DNA of 64,000 nt from Guadua angustifolia (Eukaryota > Streptophyta > Magnoliopsida > Poales > Poaceae). The first letter of the stretch is position 1; each line of letters opens with the position of its first letter. Where the stretch lies: contig CM070508.1 of the NCBI GenBank assembly GCA_036346375.1, positions 21,768,852-21,832,851 of the forward strand, written 5' to 3'. Shown piece after piece: positions 10,444 through 20,674 of the stretch. The notes beneath the pieces are model-generated. The model saw only the letters and a program-made list of their open reading frames with translations, did not search any database and was not told where the DNA came from. The position numbers and the translations under genes are program-made.

Positions 10444-12189
10444 ATGGCGACTAGCGGATTAGTGCACTCCACCAATTCACAAATATTTGATGGGTCTAAT
10501 TATTCTTCATGGAAATTACTTATGATTGCTCATTTTAAATCCATGAGACCACAAATATGGTGGATCGTAGATGTCGGCTTTTCTTCTCCAATAAATGATA
10601 TTGCTCCAACTAAAGGAGAGGAGAAATGCCTACATCTCGACGCTCAAGCAACTAATGCCATTTTTAGTTTTGTGAGCGTAGAAATATTTAATCTCATATG
10701 CAATCTCAAGAGCGCTCATGAAATGTGGATTAAGTTTCAAGACGAATTTGAATTATCCACATCAAGTGAGAAGTGCAATGAGAATGAAATGTCGGTTGAT
10801 GCTTCAACGTCAACATCAAGTGACGAACTGACATCTCCATCAACCTCAACCTCCGCCTCAAGCGACGACGAATATTCACTTCCATCAAGAATTTGTTGCT
10901 TCATGGCTAAAGGTAAAAATGAGGTAAGTGACGATGAAGATGAGCCCTCTTACGATGAATTAATGAATATGTTAGAGGAACTCAATGCATTTCTTGGAAA
11001 GGAGAAAAAGAAATATAATACTTTGAAGTTAGAACATGAATCACTTCAAAATGATTATGATGTTCTAAAAGAAAATCATGAAAAAGTCCTTTTCAAGGAA
11101 TTCACTAAAACTAGTGTGGATATGGCCATTCAATGTAATTTAGTAGGTGAATTGCCTCACTCAATTTCTATTACAAACAATTCATCTAATAAATGCATAT
11201 CCACCTCTTGCGATGATTTAATTGATATGCCTTGTTGCTCTAATGAAATTGCTTCTAGTTCCTCTATGTTTTTAGATGCTAATCTTGTAGAGGAAAATAA
11301 AGAGCTCAAGGCCCAAGTCATTAGATTGGAAAATGACTTGAAGAGATGCGTTAAAGGAAAAGCCATCCTCGACGAAATCTTGAGCAAGCCAAGGGCGCCT
11401 CAAGATAAGCGAGGACTCGACTACAACTCCAAGAGGGAGAATAGCAAGATGAGGCACAACGCACGACACACGAAGACAATCAAGTGCTTCAATTGCAACA
11501 AGAAGGGCCACCTCGCCTCCGTGTGCCCTAATAAAGTGGAGATTAAGGCCACAACATCAACCATGAGGCAAACCGGCGTTGAGCATAACAAGAAGGTCAA
11601 GAGAGGACCAAACGGAGTAACGTGCTTCAATTGCCGGGAAAAGGGACATTTCGGTAAGGATTGTCCCAAAGGTATCACCCATAAGCCCATTATTATTGAT
11701 AATGATTATTTGTTTAGGAAGGACAAGAATGGTAATGTGTTTGCCAAACTTGTCAAGTCCCCTATGCTTGCTCAAAATAATATTCATATGCATAGGAAGA
11801 GTAAATCTAGAAATGGGTTTGCTAAATTCGTTAGGACTCCTAAGCCTACTCAATTCAATTCAAATACATTGCTTAGGAGAAATAACAATAGCAAAACATT
11901 TGCTAGATATGCTAGATCCTCTAAGCCATTTCATAATTCTAATTATCACATGCTTAGAAGAGATCAAACTAGAAATAGTTTTGCAAGGTATTATTGTCCT
12001 CCTATGCCTTTTCATAAAAATGCAAATCAATTGCCTAGGAGGAATAATTATCGCAAAACTATTCCTAATCATGTTAGTCATTTCAATAATATTAAAATTA
12101 GGGCCATTTGGGTTCCAAAATCCATTGTGACTAACATTGTCGGACCCAATAAGGATTGGGTACCAAAAAACCGCCTAATAGATTTTTAG
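10444..12189 (+). CDS. Intact copia-type gag polyprotein of element A
   Basis: 581 codons, starting 46 bases after the primer site at the first ATG. The N-terminal part ('IFDGSNYSSWKLLMIAHF', residues about 14-31, then 'MWIKFQDEF') matches the plant copia gag (UBN2/DUF4219 type) that forms the particle core. A Ser/Thr/Asp-rich stretch (about 118-150) and an acidic coiled-coil-like segment follow. Two CCHC zinc knuckles are clear: CFNCNKKGHLASVC near residue 348 and CFNCREKGHFGKDC near 393; they bind RNA. Residues about 418-540 hold a degenerate basic repeat of about 27 residues. The end ('IWVPKSIVTNIVG...DWVPKN') is typical of this gag class. It has no frameshift, unlike every other retroelement gene here. 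Protease and pol do not follow, so packaging would need a helper in trans. Confidence 0.9.
   Translation: MATSGLVHSTNSQIFDGSNYSSWKLLMIAHFKSMRPQIWWIVDVGFSSPINDIAPTKGEEKCLHLDAQATNAIFSFVSVEIFNLICNLKSAHEMWIKFQDEFELSTSSEKCNENEMSVDASTSTSSDELTSPSTSTSASSDDEYSLPSRICCFMAKGKNEVSDDEDEPSYDELMNMLEELNAFLGKEKKKYNTLKLEHESLQNDYDVLKENHEKVLFKEFTKTSVDMAIQCNLVGELPHSISITNNSSNKCISTSCDDLIDMPCCSNEIASSSSMFLDANLVEENKELKAQVIRLENDLKRCVKGKAILDEILSKPRAPQDKRGLDYNSKRENSKMRHNARHTKTIKCFNCNKKGHLASVCPNKVEIKATTSTMRQTGVEHNKKVKRGPNGVTCFNCREKGHFGKDCPKGITHKPIIIDNDYLFRKDKNGNVFAKLVKSPMLAQNNIHMHRKSKSRNGFAKFVRTPKPTQFNSNTLLRRNNNSKTFARYARSSKPFHNSNYHMLRRDQTRNSFARYYCPPMPFHKNANQLPRRNNYRKTIPNHVSHFNNIKIRAIWVPKSIVTNIVGPNKDWVPKNRLIDF
11695..12090 (+). 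repeat. Tandem basic repeat in gag C-terminal region
   Basis: About five degenerate units of roughly 81 bp (27 residues), each around the core (L/M)xRR(N/D)xxxSKTFA(R/K)(Y/F), with segments such as 'MHRKSKSRNGFAKF', 'LLRRNNNSKTFARYARSS' and 'MLRRDQTRNSFARY'. They are rich in Lys, Arg and Asn. Confidence 0.75.
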
Positions 12190-14930
12190 GCAATATGAGA
12201 TGGATTGGACGCTTGCTCATTCAAGAGGAGAAGGATTATCTTTTTATACAAGTGGTGTCAAGCTTGAAGAACAACATGTCCATCATGAGCCAATGCCATC
12301 TCGGTAACAAGCAATTCAAATTGATTGCTATTTAGCTTCTAGCCTTGTGTAGGTTTAGATGCATTAGTATCATGCAAAAAAAATCAATTGCATGTTGTGA
12401 ATACTTGCTCTCGTCTCTTACCTATTCTCTTATTGCAAATCTTGAGCAAGTTAGAAAGTGGCACATTAAGGGGGAGTGTTAATTCATATTCATGTGTATC
12501 ACATCCTTAAGTGTACCCATATTGATATAAGTGCATATATATATTTTCAAAATCAACCATTTAGCCAAAAGTCAAAATTTTATATACTATTACTAATCTT
12601 GTGAAAAACTATTTGAAAAATGTATACAAATGTTTTTGAAATGTTTTCAAAGGTTTTGGCTTCACAAAATCTATTTTGAAAAGAAAATGAGTTTTAACTC
12701 CAAAATCTAGTTACTAGTATTTTGTTTTGGATTTAAACTTATAATTTTCATAGAATTAAAAGTAAAAAGATTTTGAAAGTAATTCCAAAATGAAAATCCT
12801 AGAGTTGGTCATTCTTAACAATTTTCGTATTCAAAAGATTTTCAAAAGACCAACCTAGCAAAAGATATTTGATTTTGAAACTCGCCGAAAAACTATACTT
12901 GACCCATAATGGTCATATTCTAGCACTTAGTGAGTTTCTCCATTTGGATCAATTCTTGTGTAGAATTTTGATTCAAAATGGTATTTTGGACTCATACACA
13001 ATAATTCAAAGCTCTATATCTTACCCCGTGCTTAATTTGAATTTTTGTGTTGTGGATTTTGACTTAGTTTCTATTTGCTTCTTCAAAAGGACTATTTAGG
13101 TCAAAAGTCAAAATTCATATTCTTAAAAGGTCCAAGTTTGTGAAAAACTTTGCAAAAGTATTTAATATGTATTTCAAATGTTTTACAAGCTTCCAGAATG
13201 AAAATTCTATGTTGAAATTGAATTTGGCTCAAAAACGTTTTGATTTAATCCAAAATGGCCTATTTAGGCATATAGCTCAAATCGTGGCATTTAAGTTGGA
13301 TTTCGTTATAAATCTTGGCTAGAAACCTTCATGATACACCAATCTAAGCCATGAAAGTTAAAATTGTATGAAATCCAAATTGAATTGCATTTTGAGGCTT
13401 TTCATGAAAATCGAATTCCGTTTATGCCTCAAAGCACAATTTGCCACATTTCTAAAAATAAAATTGCTTTTTCAAAAATTCCTTTTGCAAAACCTTTTAA
13501 ATAGTCCAAAGTTCATTTCTGGAAAGTTTCAAATCATTCAGACTTCATTTGAATTATTTTTGCCAAAATTTACAAAAACTCCGAGTCTCGGTCTATCAAG
13601 AGCGGTACTACCGTCCTGTGTCTTGGTAGTACAGGTTTCTTGATACTACCTACCTGTGTGAGCGGTAGTACCGGCCATGGCAGAGTTGGTTCTAAATTTT
13701 CAGAATTTTTGAACTTGTTTTTGGGATATCTTTTTATTGGAATTTGCGTTTTCAATGATTCTTTGTGTAAAAGCTTCTTATGATCCCAAAGTTCATTTTT
13801 GCAAAATTTCAAAAGTTTTACAAATTATTTGAAAGAGATTTGAAGTAGTATCAGTTTATGAGCATTTAATTGATTTAAAAGTGGTATTCACTTGATCTTT
13901 TGAAAAGACAAAACTTGTGCACTTCAAATGTAAATAACTCCATGATTCATTTATCGAATATCTTAGGGAGTTTATCTATTGCAAGTTTTGGGTACTTAAT
14001 TGCTTCCAAGTGATATCATGTCTTTGATTTGCTCTGACACTCTTTCTGAATCTTTGTGATTTAGATTTGAAAATTTAAAAGCAAAACTTGAAAATTGGAT
14101 TTCCTTGATCTATTTTGAGTTATTCTTCTTTTTGATACCCGTGAGTATATATTGCTCTGATACCCATCAATTTTATTGATTATTCCTTCAAGTGGTATCA
14201 AGTCTTTGTGATTTGATCCCAAGTGGTATCAATTGAGCGTTTATTCTCTCCATATGCTTACATGTGGTATCATTAAGTTTTTCTTTGCTTTTAGTGGTAT
14301 CATGGTGTTTATTGCTCATTTCTTATGTGATATCCTTAATCATTTGAATTCCTTTTTAAGTGGTATCATTGAATTCAATTATTTCCTACAAGTGGTATTT
14401 CATTGCCTCTTTGTAGTATTTCTCCGATACCCAAATTATTGATTAAGAATTTTCCTCCCAAACTAAAATTGTAAGTTCAATCGCCTAAGAATTCTCTGTG
14501 TGAGATTCTTTATGAATTGAAATGCATAAAAGAGGAAAATCTCAAGTTGATTCCTTTTGTGTCTTCAAGAAAGGCCCTTGAGATAGATTTAAAGTGGTAT
14601 CAAATTTCTCAAGTGGTATTTACTCTTTTTGGATTCCTCGTTTAACCCTATTAGGCAAATTGTTGGATTCTTCAAAAGAATCATATTGAAAATTTGCAAA
14701 ACCTAATAAAATGAGGAGTGAATTATTTGAATGTGTTTCAAATAAGCCATGTGATACCCTTACCTTGCTTTTCATGCTTATTTTACAAGTGGTATCCACA
14801 AACCCAAATATGGTCTCTTTTCGAGTTTTCCTTATTTTAGACCATATTTCAAATAAATCGAGTTTTATTTGGCTTAATCCCTTCTTTTCTTGCCAAGGTC
14901 ATAAATTTGCATTTCATATCTTGTACTCTA
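12190..14930 (+). other. AT-rich non-coding internal region of element A
   Basis: No pol domain is detectable in any frame. A polypurine-like run 'ttaagggggagtgtta' lies at about 12467-12482. A cluster of dyads of the LTR type (GGTACTACC, GGTAGTACCGG) lies at 13596-13680, and many copies of 'agtggtatca' lie between 13875 and 14800. Short open frames (for example 12869-13099, 14233-14442) are unsupported. Confidence 0.7.
13875..14800 (+). repeat. Dispersed 'agtggtatca' decamers resembling the primer-binding site
   Basis: Copies or one-mismatch copies occur near 13878, 14188, 14221, 14262, 14292, 14357, 14390, 14598, 14618 and 14788. The same ten bases form the junction of the element's real primer site (10384-10393). 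Confidence 0.8.
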
Positions 14931-15582
14931 CGCCTCTCATCAGCTTGAAGGAACCGCAGCTGAATGGTGGGAAAACTACTGCGCTGCTCATGAGCACCCA
15001 CAGGACATCAGCTGGGAGGAATTCACAATCGCTTTTCGGCAGTACCATGTGCCCGAAGGCATCATGGAGCTGAAAAAGGAGGAGTTTAGGGCACTGAAAC
15101 AGGGCAATCAATCAGTGTCTGAGTATTTGAATAAGTTCACGCAGCTGGCACGCTACGCACCTGAGGATGTAGCAACGGATAAGGCCAGGCAGTCTCGATT
15201 CATGAAGGGGCTGAATTCAGGACTGCAGGTGGGACTCATAACTCACACTTTTCCTGACTTTCAGGAGCTAGTGAACAAGGCGCTGATATTGGAGGACAAG
15301 CGCAAGGAGCTGGAGGACAACCGGAAGCGCAGGATGGCACAGCAGGGAGCACGCTAGGGAGCGCAGCGTTTGAGGGTTGCCCCAAACTAGTTCTTCAGAT
15401 TTCAGCCAAGGAATGTGATGGCGACGCCACCACCGAGACCAAGACACACGGACAAAATTTCCAGACGCCAACACCAGTTGGGAATGCAGCTGCAGGGAGC
15501 CAACAGTCGACAGTTAGACGTTGTTTTATCTGCCACGAGCCAGGGCATTTCGCCAATTATTGTCCTAAGAAGGGAGGAGGAG
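14931..15582 (+). pseudogene. Chromovirus gag (C-terminal part)
   Basis: The sequence opens in frame with 'LEGTAAEWWENYC' and 'SWEEFTIAFRQYHVPEGIME', the core of the Retrotrans_gag domain, and stays open to 15357 through 'VSEYLNKFTQLARYAP'. A single CCHC knuckle, CFICHEPGHFANYC, follows at about 15517-15560 in a shifted frame. The N-terminal gag and any start codon are missing, so this cannot be translated as a normal gag. It abuts unrelated AT-rich DNA at about 14930. Confidence 0.85.
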
Positions 15583-16156
15583 TGACACCAGTTCGTTTCA
15601 ATCTTGGAACTACTCCAACGAAGACACCCGCGACAGGAGCAAGCCGTGGAGCTACACAATCTGGAGCTGCCACACAGACTGTGGTAAGAGGCAGAGTCAA
15701 TCATGTCACCGCCGATGCAGTGCAGAATACATCGGACGTCGTACTGGGTAAGTTACTTGTCAACTCAGTACCTGCAACAGTTTTATTTGATTCTGGAGCC
15801 TCGCATTCGTTTATATCTCGGATTTTTGCTGTGAACAATGGATTGAAAATGGTGAACCTTAGGCATGTATTGCTAGTACAATCCCCGGGATCAGAACTCC
15901 GATCTGATGTAGGATGTTCTGGGGTAAAGTTGCTTATAGATGGAACAGAGTTCCTAGCAAACTTAGTGGTGTTAGATACCCGCACCTAGATGTTATTTTG
16001 GGAATGGATGGTTGTCTAAGCACAAGGTTGTATTAGACTGTGGACGAAGAGTCATATCAGTCGAGAGTCCTTGTGGGAGAAAAATAGAGTTTCAGGCAAC
16101 TGCCGTTCGGGATGGACAGTTGATGGTCAATAGTGTGAAGGCCGTTAGCATAGAAG
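15582..16156 (+). pseudogene. Chromovirus aspartic protease
   Basis: The frame at 15582-15989 carries 'VLFDSGASHSFIS', the catalytic Asp-Ser-Gly motif of retroviral-type proteases, followed by the usual 'NLVVLDT' strand. A frame change near 15988 separates it from the pol frame, which resumes before 16157 ('HKVVLDCGRRVISVESP'). The protease would normally cut the gag-pol polyprotein. Confidence 0.8.
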
Positions 16157-17830
16157 ATGTACCGGTTGTCGAGAATACCGGATGTATTTCCGGAGGATTT
16201 ACAGGATGCCACAGACAGGGACATAGAGTTTGTAATCGAGTTAGTACCGGGAACGGCCCCGATAGCTAAGAGACCTTATCGGATGTCAACCGATGAGGTG
16301 GTCGAAATGAAGAAGCAGATTGAGGAATTATTGGATAAGGGATTTATCAGACCTAGTTCGTCGCCATGGGGAGCACCGGTTCCGTTTGTCAAGAAGAAGG
16401 ACGGAAGTTACCGGATGTGTGTGGATTACCGAGCGCTGAGTGAAGTCACTATAAAGAATAAATATCCGCTACCCAGGATTGATGATCTGTTTGACCAGTT
16501 GAGAGGAGCCGGAGTTTTCTCCAAGATTGACCTACGATCAGGATATCACCAGCTGAAGATTAGATCGGAGGATGTGCCGAAGACCGCATTTTCGTCAAGA
16601 TATGGGCACTACGAGTTTACAGTCATGTCTTTTGGTTTGACAAATGCACCTGCATACTTCATGAACATGATGAACAAGGTTTTCATGGAATACCTGGACA
16701 AGTTCGTTGTTGTGTTCATAGATGACATTCTAGTCTACTCTAAGATGAGAGAAGAGCATGCCGAACATCTGAAGCTAGTTCTGGAGAAGTTAAGAGAGCA
16801 GCAACTTTTCGCTAAGTTTAGCAAGTGTGACTTCTGGAAGAACAAGGTGGAATTTCTTGGACATGTGGTGACCGCCGAAGGAGTCATAGTTGACCCAAGT
16901 AAGGTGGAAGCAGTGTTGCATTGGGAGCCACCCAAGACGGTGACTCAAATCCGTAGTTTCCTTGGAATGGCTGGTTATTACCGTCGATTTATTGAAGGAT
17001 TCTCAACGATTGCGAGACCTCTTACGCAACTGTTGAAGAAGGAAAAGAAGTTTGCATGGACGCCGGAATGTGAGCGGAGTTTTCAGGAGTTGAAGAAACG
17101 CTTGACAACGGCACCAGTGTTAGTTCTACCGGATTTAAGCCAGAGCTTTGATATATACTGTGATGCATCGCGCCAAGGACTAGGGTGTGTGTTAATGCAG
17201 AACAGAAAGGTCGTTGCATATGCATCAAGGCAGTTGAGGCCGCATGAAGAGAACTATCCGACGCATGATTTGGAATTAGCAGCCGTGGTGCATGCTTTGA
17301 AGTTATGGCGGCACTATCTGATTGGAAACAGATGTGAGGTGTACACTGACCATAAGAGTCTTAAATATATATTTACTCAATCGGATCTGAACATGAGGCA
17401 GAGGAGGTGGTTGGAATTAATTAAGGATTACAATCTGGGGATTCATTATCACCCCGGAAAAGCCAATGTGGTGGCCGATGCTTTGAGCCGAAAAAGCCAT
17501 TCGGTGAATATGTTGGTGGAAGCAAGTCAGGTGGAGCTATGCAAGGAATTTCAGAAGCTGAAGTTGGAAGTTGTACCTAAGAGATTCTTAGCCGCTTTAG
17601 AGGTGAAGCCTACCCTGGAAGATCAGATTCGTGAGGGACAGAAGGATGATGTCAAGATTCAGAGGATTAAGTCTAAAATGGAGGAAGGCAAGGCGAAGGA
17701 CTTCAAGCTGGATGAGCAAGGTACATTATGGATCAAGAATCGTATTTTGCATCGCACAAGAAGGAACTCAAACAAAGTGATTCGGAGGAAGCTCATGACT
17801 CCAAGTACTCTATCCATCCCGAAGCGCTAA
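16157..17830 (+). pseudogene. Chromovirus reverse transcriptase and RNase H (long open stretch)
   Basis: 557 codons without a stop. In order: 'RPYRMSTDEVVEMKKQ' (RT entry), 'KKKDGSYRMCVDYRALSEV', 'FSKIDLRSGYHQLKI', 'FGLTNAPAYFM', and the catalytic 'FVVVFIDDILVYSK' (the YVDD-type box, intact). RNase H follows with 'FDIYCDASRQGLGCVLMQ', 'YPTHDLELAAVVHALK' and 'VYTDHKSLKYI', ending in 'GKANVVADALSRK'. Catalytic Asp and Glu residues appear to be present. It runs into the integrase region and changes frame near 17820. It is part of a 5'-deleted element, so it is not expressed as a polyprotein. Confidence 0.9.
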
Positions 17831-19069
17831 GATGTACCAAGACCAAGGAAAGATTTTGGTGGCCAAGCATGAAGCGTGAAGTTGCCGAGCATGTGGCGTT
17901 GTCGCGACATATGCCAAAGAGTCAAAGCAATGCATCAAAGGCGGCGAGTGCACTCTGACCGAAGATACCGAGTGGAAATGGGAGGAAATCGGAATGGATT
18001 TCATTCTGGGTTTCTGAGGACCCAGACGGTATGACTCATTATGGGTTATAGTGGACCGTTTGACAAAAGGTCGCCCACTTTATACCAAGAAGACTACCTA
18101 TTCAGGGGACCGCCTAGCAGATTTGTATATGTCAAGGATTGTGTGTCTCCATGGAGTCCCGAAGAAAATTGTATCAGACAGAGGAACCCAGTTTACCTCG
18201 AGATTTTGGGATAGGTTGCATGAGGACCTAGGAACCCGTCTGAATTTCAGTACCGCATATCACCCGCAGACGGACGGGCAAACAGAAAGAGTTAATCAGA
18301 TACTGGAGGATATGTTGAGGGCATGTGCGTTGTCTTATACAACCTCATGGGACAAGTGCTTGCCGTACGCTGAGTTTAGCTATAACATGACTACCGAGCA
18401 AGTTTGCGATGTCGCCATTTGAAGCACTATATGGAAGACCTCGTCGACGCCGTTGAATTGGAATGAGACCGGAGAGCGTCATATGTTCGGGCCGGACATT
18501 CTTCGAGAAGCTGAAGAGCAGGTAGCCATGATCAGGGAAAGGTTGAAAATTGCACAATCAAGACAGAAGAGTTATACTGATAATCGCCGCAGGGATTTGA
18601 GCTTTGAGCCTGAAGATTTTGTGTACCTCAGAGTTACCCCACTCAAAGGAGTTAAGAGGTTTCACACTAAAGGAAAGTTAGCGCTAAGATATGTCGGCCC
18701 ATTCAAGATCCTAAGTCGTAAAGGTGAGGTAGCGTATCAGTTGGAGCTACCACAGTCTTTAGCAGGAGTGCATGATGTATTCCATGTGTCACAACTAAAG
18801 AAATGTCTCCGAGTGCCAGAAGAGCAGATGCCGTTAGAGTCGGTCGAGCTGCAGAAGGATTTGACTTATAAAGAGTACCCGGTGAAAATCTTGGACACAA
18901 TGGATCGAGAAACGAGAAATAAATCGACCCGCTTCTGCAGAGTTCAGTGGAGTAACCATTCTGAGAGCGAAGCAACCTAGGAGCGCGAAGAGGACTTGAA
19001 GAAGGAATTCCCTAACCTATTCCTTAGTCATTACGAATCTCTGGGTCGAGATTCCGTTAAGGGGAGGTT
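17831..19069 (+). pseudogene. Chromovirus integrase and chromodomain-like tail
   Basis: Pieces in three frames: the zinc-binding region ('FWWPSMKREVAEH', 17823-17958, with the second Cys pair disturbed), the catalytic core ('IVSDRGTQFTSRFWDRLHED' with DDE-type Asp, then 'YHPQTDGQTERVNQ' with the Glu, 18051-18422), and the C-terminal domain (18453-18976, 'GPFKILSRKGEVAYQLELP', 'VFHVSQLKKCL'). The tail ends 'DTMDRETRNKSTRFCRVQW', a chromodomain-like fold; a stop at 18977-18979 replaces the expected Trp codon. Frameshifts near 17820, 17960 and 18420 make it inactive. The polypurine tract 'aaggggaggtt' (19059-19069) follows. Confidence 0.85.
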
Positions 19070-20674
19070 TGTAACATCCCAATTTTTGCTTTTCTTGCAT
19101 TTTAATGGTATTTTGAATTTTGGGAATTTCTGGAATTTATTTGGATTTATTTGGAATTATTTGGATTTATTTTGAATTAAACCATTTATCAACTTAATTA
19201 AATAATAGAAAATTTAAAATAAAATTTTGCTGGAAATATTTTATTTGAGTCACAAATGTCCTAAAATATTTTTGAGAATTTTTCCGAATTTTTCGATATT
19301 TTTAATGCCCCAAATAAATTATTTTATTTTCGGAAATATTTTTAATCGAAAAAGAATTAAAAATCCGGAGGAATAGTGTTGGGCAATCTTGTGCGGCCCG
19401 TTTGAAAACCCTAGCGCCGTGGCGTTTGATTTTCATCCGACGGTCCACGCCACGCCACATCACCCAATCCGATTCCCACGGATTCCGCCGCCGCAGTGTG
19501 GGCCTCGGTTTCGCGATTTTCACGGAGTCGAGGGCGCTATTTATCTTGCCGCCACGGGTTGTGATCCCCACCTTGTGCCGCACCGTTCAGACACTCCACG
19601 CCGCCCGAAAGTCGCCTCGCCGCCGACGAGCTCATAAAGTCTTCGACCCTCCGCGCACTTCTTGGCGCCGTTTTGCCGCCGCCGGTGATCCTCCGTCGTC
19701 GCCGTTGGTCCCTTGAGTCCCTCTCGCCGAGCCGCGGAGGGCGTTACTTCTTCGGAGAAGCACGGAACGCCGCCGCCACGTCTTCGTCTCTGTCTCCGGT
19801 TGGACCACGCCGCCGAACGTCGCCGGATTCGCGAAGCCACAACGGACGATCTCCATCCGGCCGCCGAGGTGAGCCCCGTCGCCTTTAGGAACAAATGAAC
19901 TCCATCTTCTAATCTCCGCCGTTAGATGCAAACCGAGGGCAGCCGAGGAGCCACGTCGCTTTCCGTGCATGAGACGGCGACAAGGCGGACCCACACGTCG
20001 GCCGCCGACGAGCGATCGGTGGCACGCGTGTCACCGACAACACGGACCCACATGTCGGATCGCGACTTTGTGTCTGCGCATGAGTCGCCGACAAGCACGG
20101 GCCCACCGTCGGCCGACGCCTTTGCGCGTGGCGCCAGTTGCGTCATCTTGGCGTCACGGTGGGACCCACTTGTCGCCGAGAGCCGAGTCGTGGCCGACGC
20201 CACGATGACGTCATCTTGGCGTCGCCAAGACGGAGCCGGTTAGGGCTGGCGTCGGAAGGCCACGTGTCGATTACGTGGTGGCGACACGTGTCACCGATGA
20301 CGCAATAATTAATTTTCGAAAAAGAAAATACTTATTTAAATCGGGTTATTGATTTTAAATGTATTTTGAAACTTCAAATGCTTATAACTTTTGCGTTTTA
20401 ACTCCGATTTGAGTGATTCCAATTTCTATAAATTTGTAAAATTGTGATCTTTCTGTTTATGAATTTTAATTGAAGTTTTGAGCACTGTTGTCTACTGTTT
20501 ATTTATTTTATTGTTTTGTGTATACGTTACGCGTAGACGTTGAAGTACCTGAAGGTTTCGAGGGAGATGTTCTGACCCAGGAGCAAGTTCAGGAACCAGA
20601 ACCAGCACTTTTTGAAGGCAAGTTGTGTTTGATCATGTTGAACCTATTAGAGCAAATTATTTTGATTTAAACTA
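19070..20674 (+). mobile_element. 3' LTR of element B, right end missing
   Basis: Starts TGTAACATCCC directly after the polypurine tract. An AT-rich first part (19070-19380) is followed by a GC-rich segment (19380-20290) and another AT-rich part. It joins LTR A at 20675 without a CA end, so it is truncated or chimeric. GC-rich open frames on both strands (19389-20243) are composition artefacts, not genes. Confidence 0.7.

Larger units (their letters stand above)
14931..20674 (+). mobile_element. 5'-truncated Ty3/gypsy chromovirus (element B) inside element A
   Basis: It begins abruptly within gag and runs through zinc knuckle, protease, RT, RNase H, integrase and a chromodomain-like tail to a polypurine tract and an LTR start at 19070. 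The domain order and tail suggest the Tekay/Del group. Its 5' LTR, leader and gag N-terminus are absent. Its right edge joins LTR A sequence at 20675 without an LTR end or target duplication, so it looks like a deletion or recombination product rather than a simple insertion. Confidence 0.85.

Noticed and set aside
19389..20243. Cluster of overlapping GC-rich frames on both strands
   Set aside because: Inside the chromovirus LTR; composition explains them and none has a domain or a promoter.
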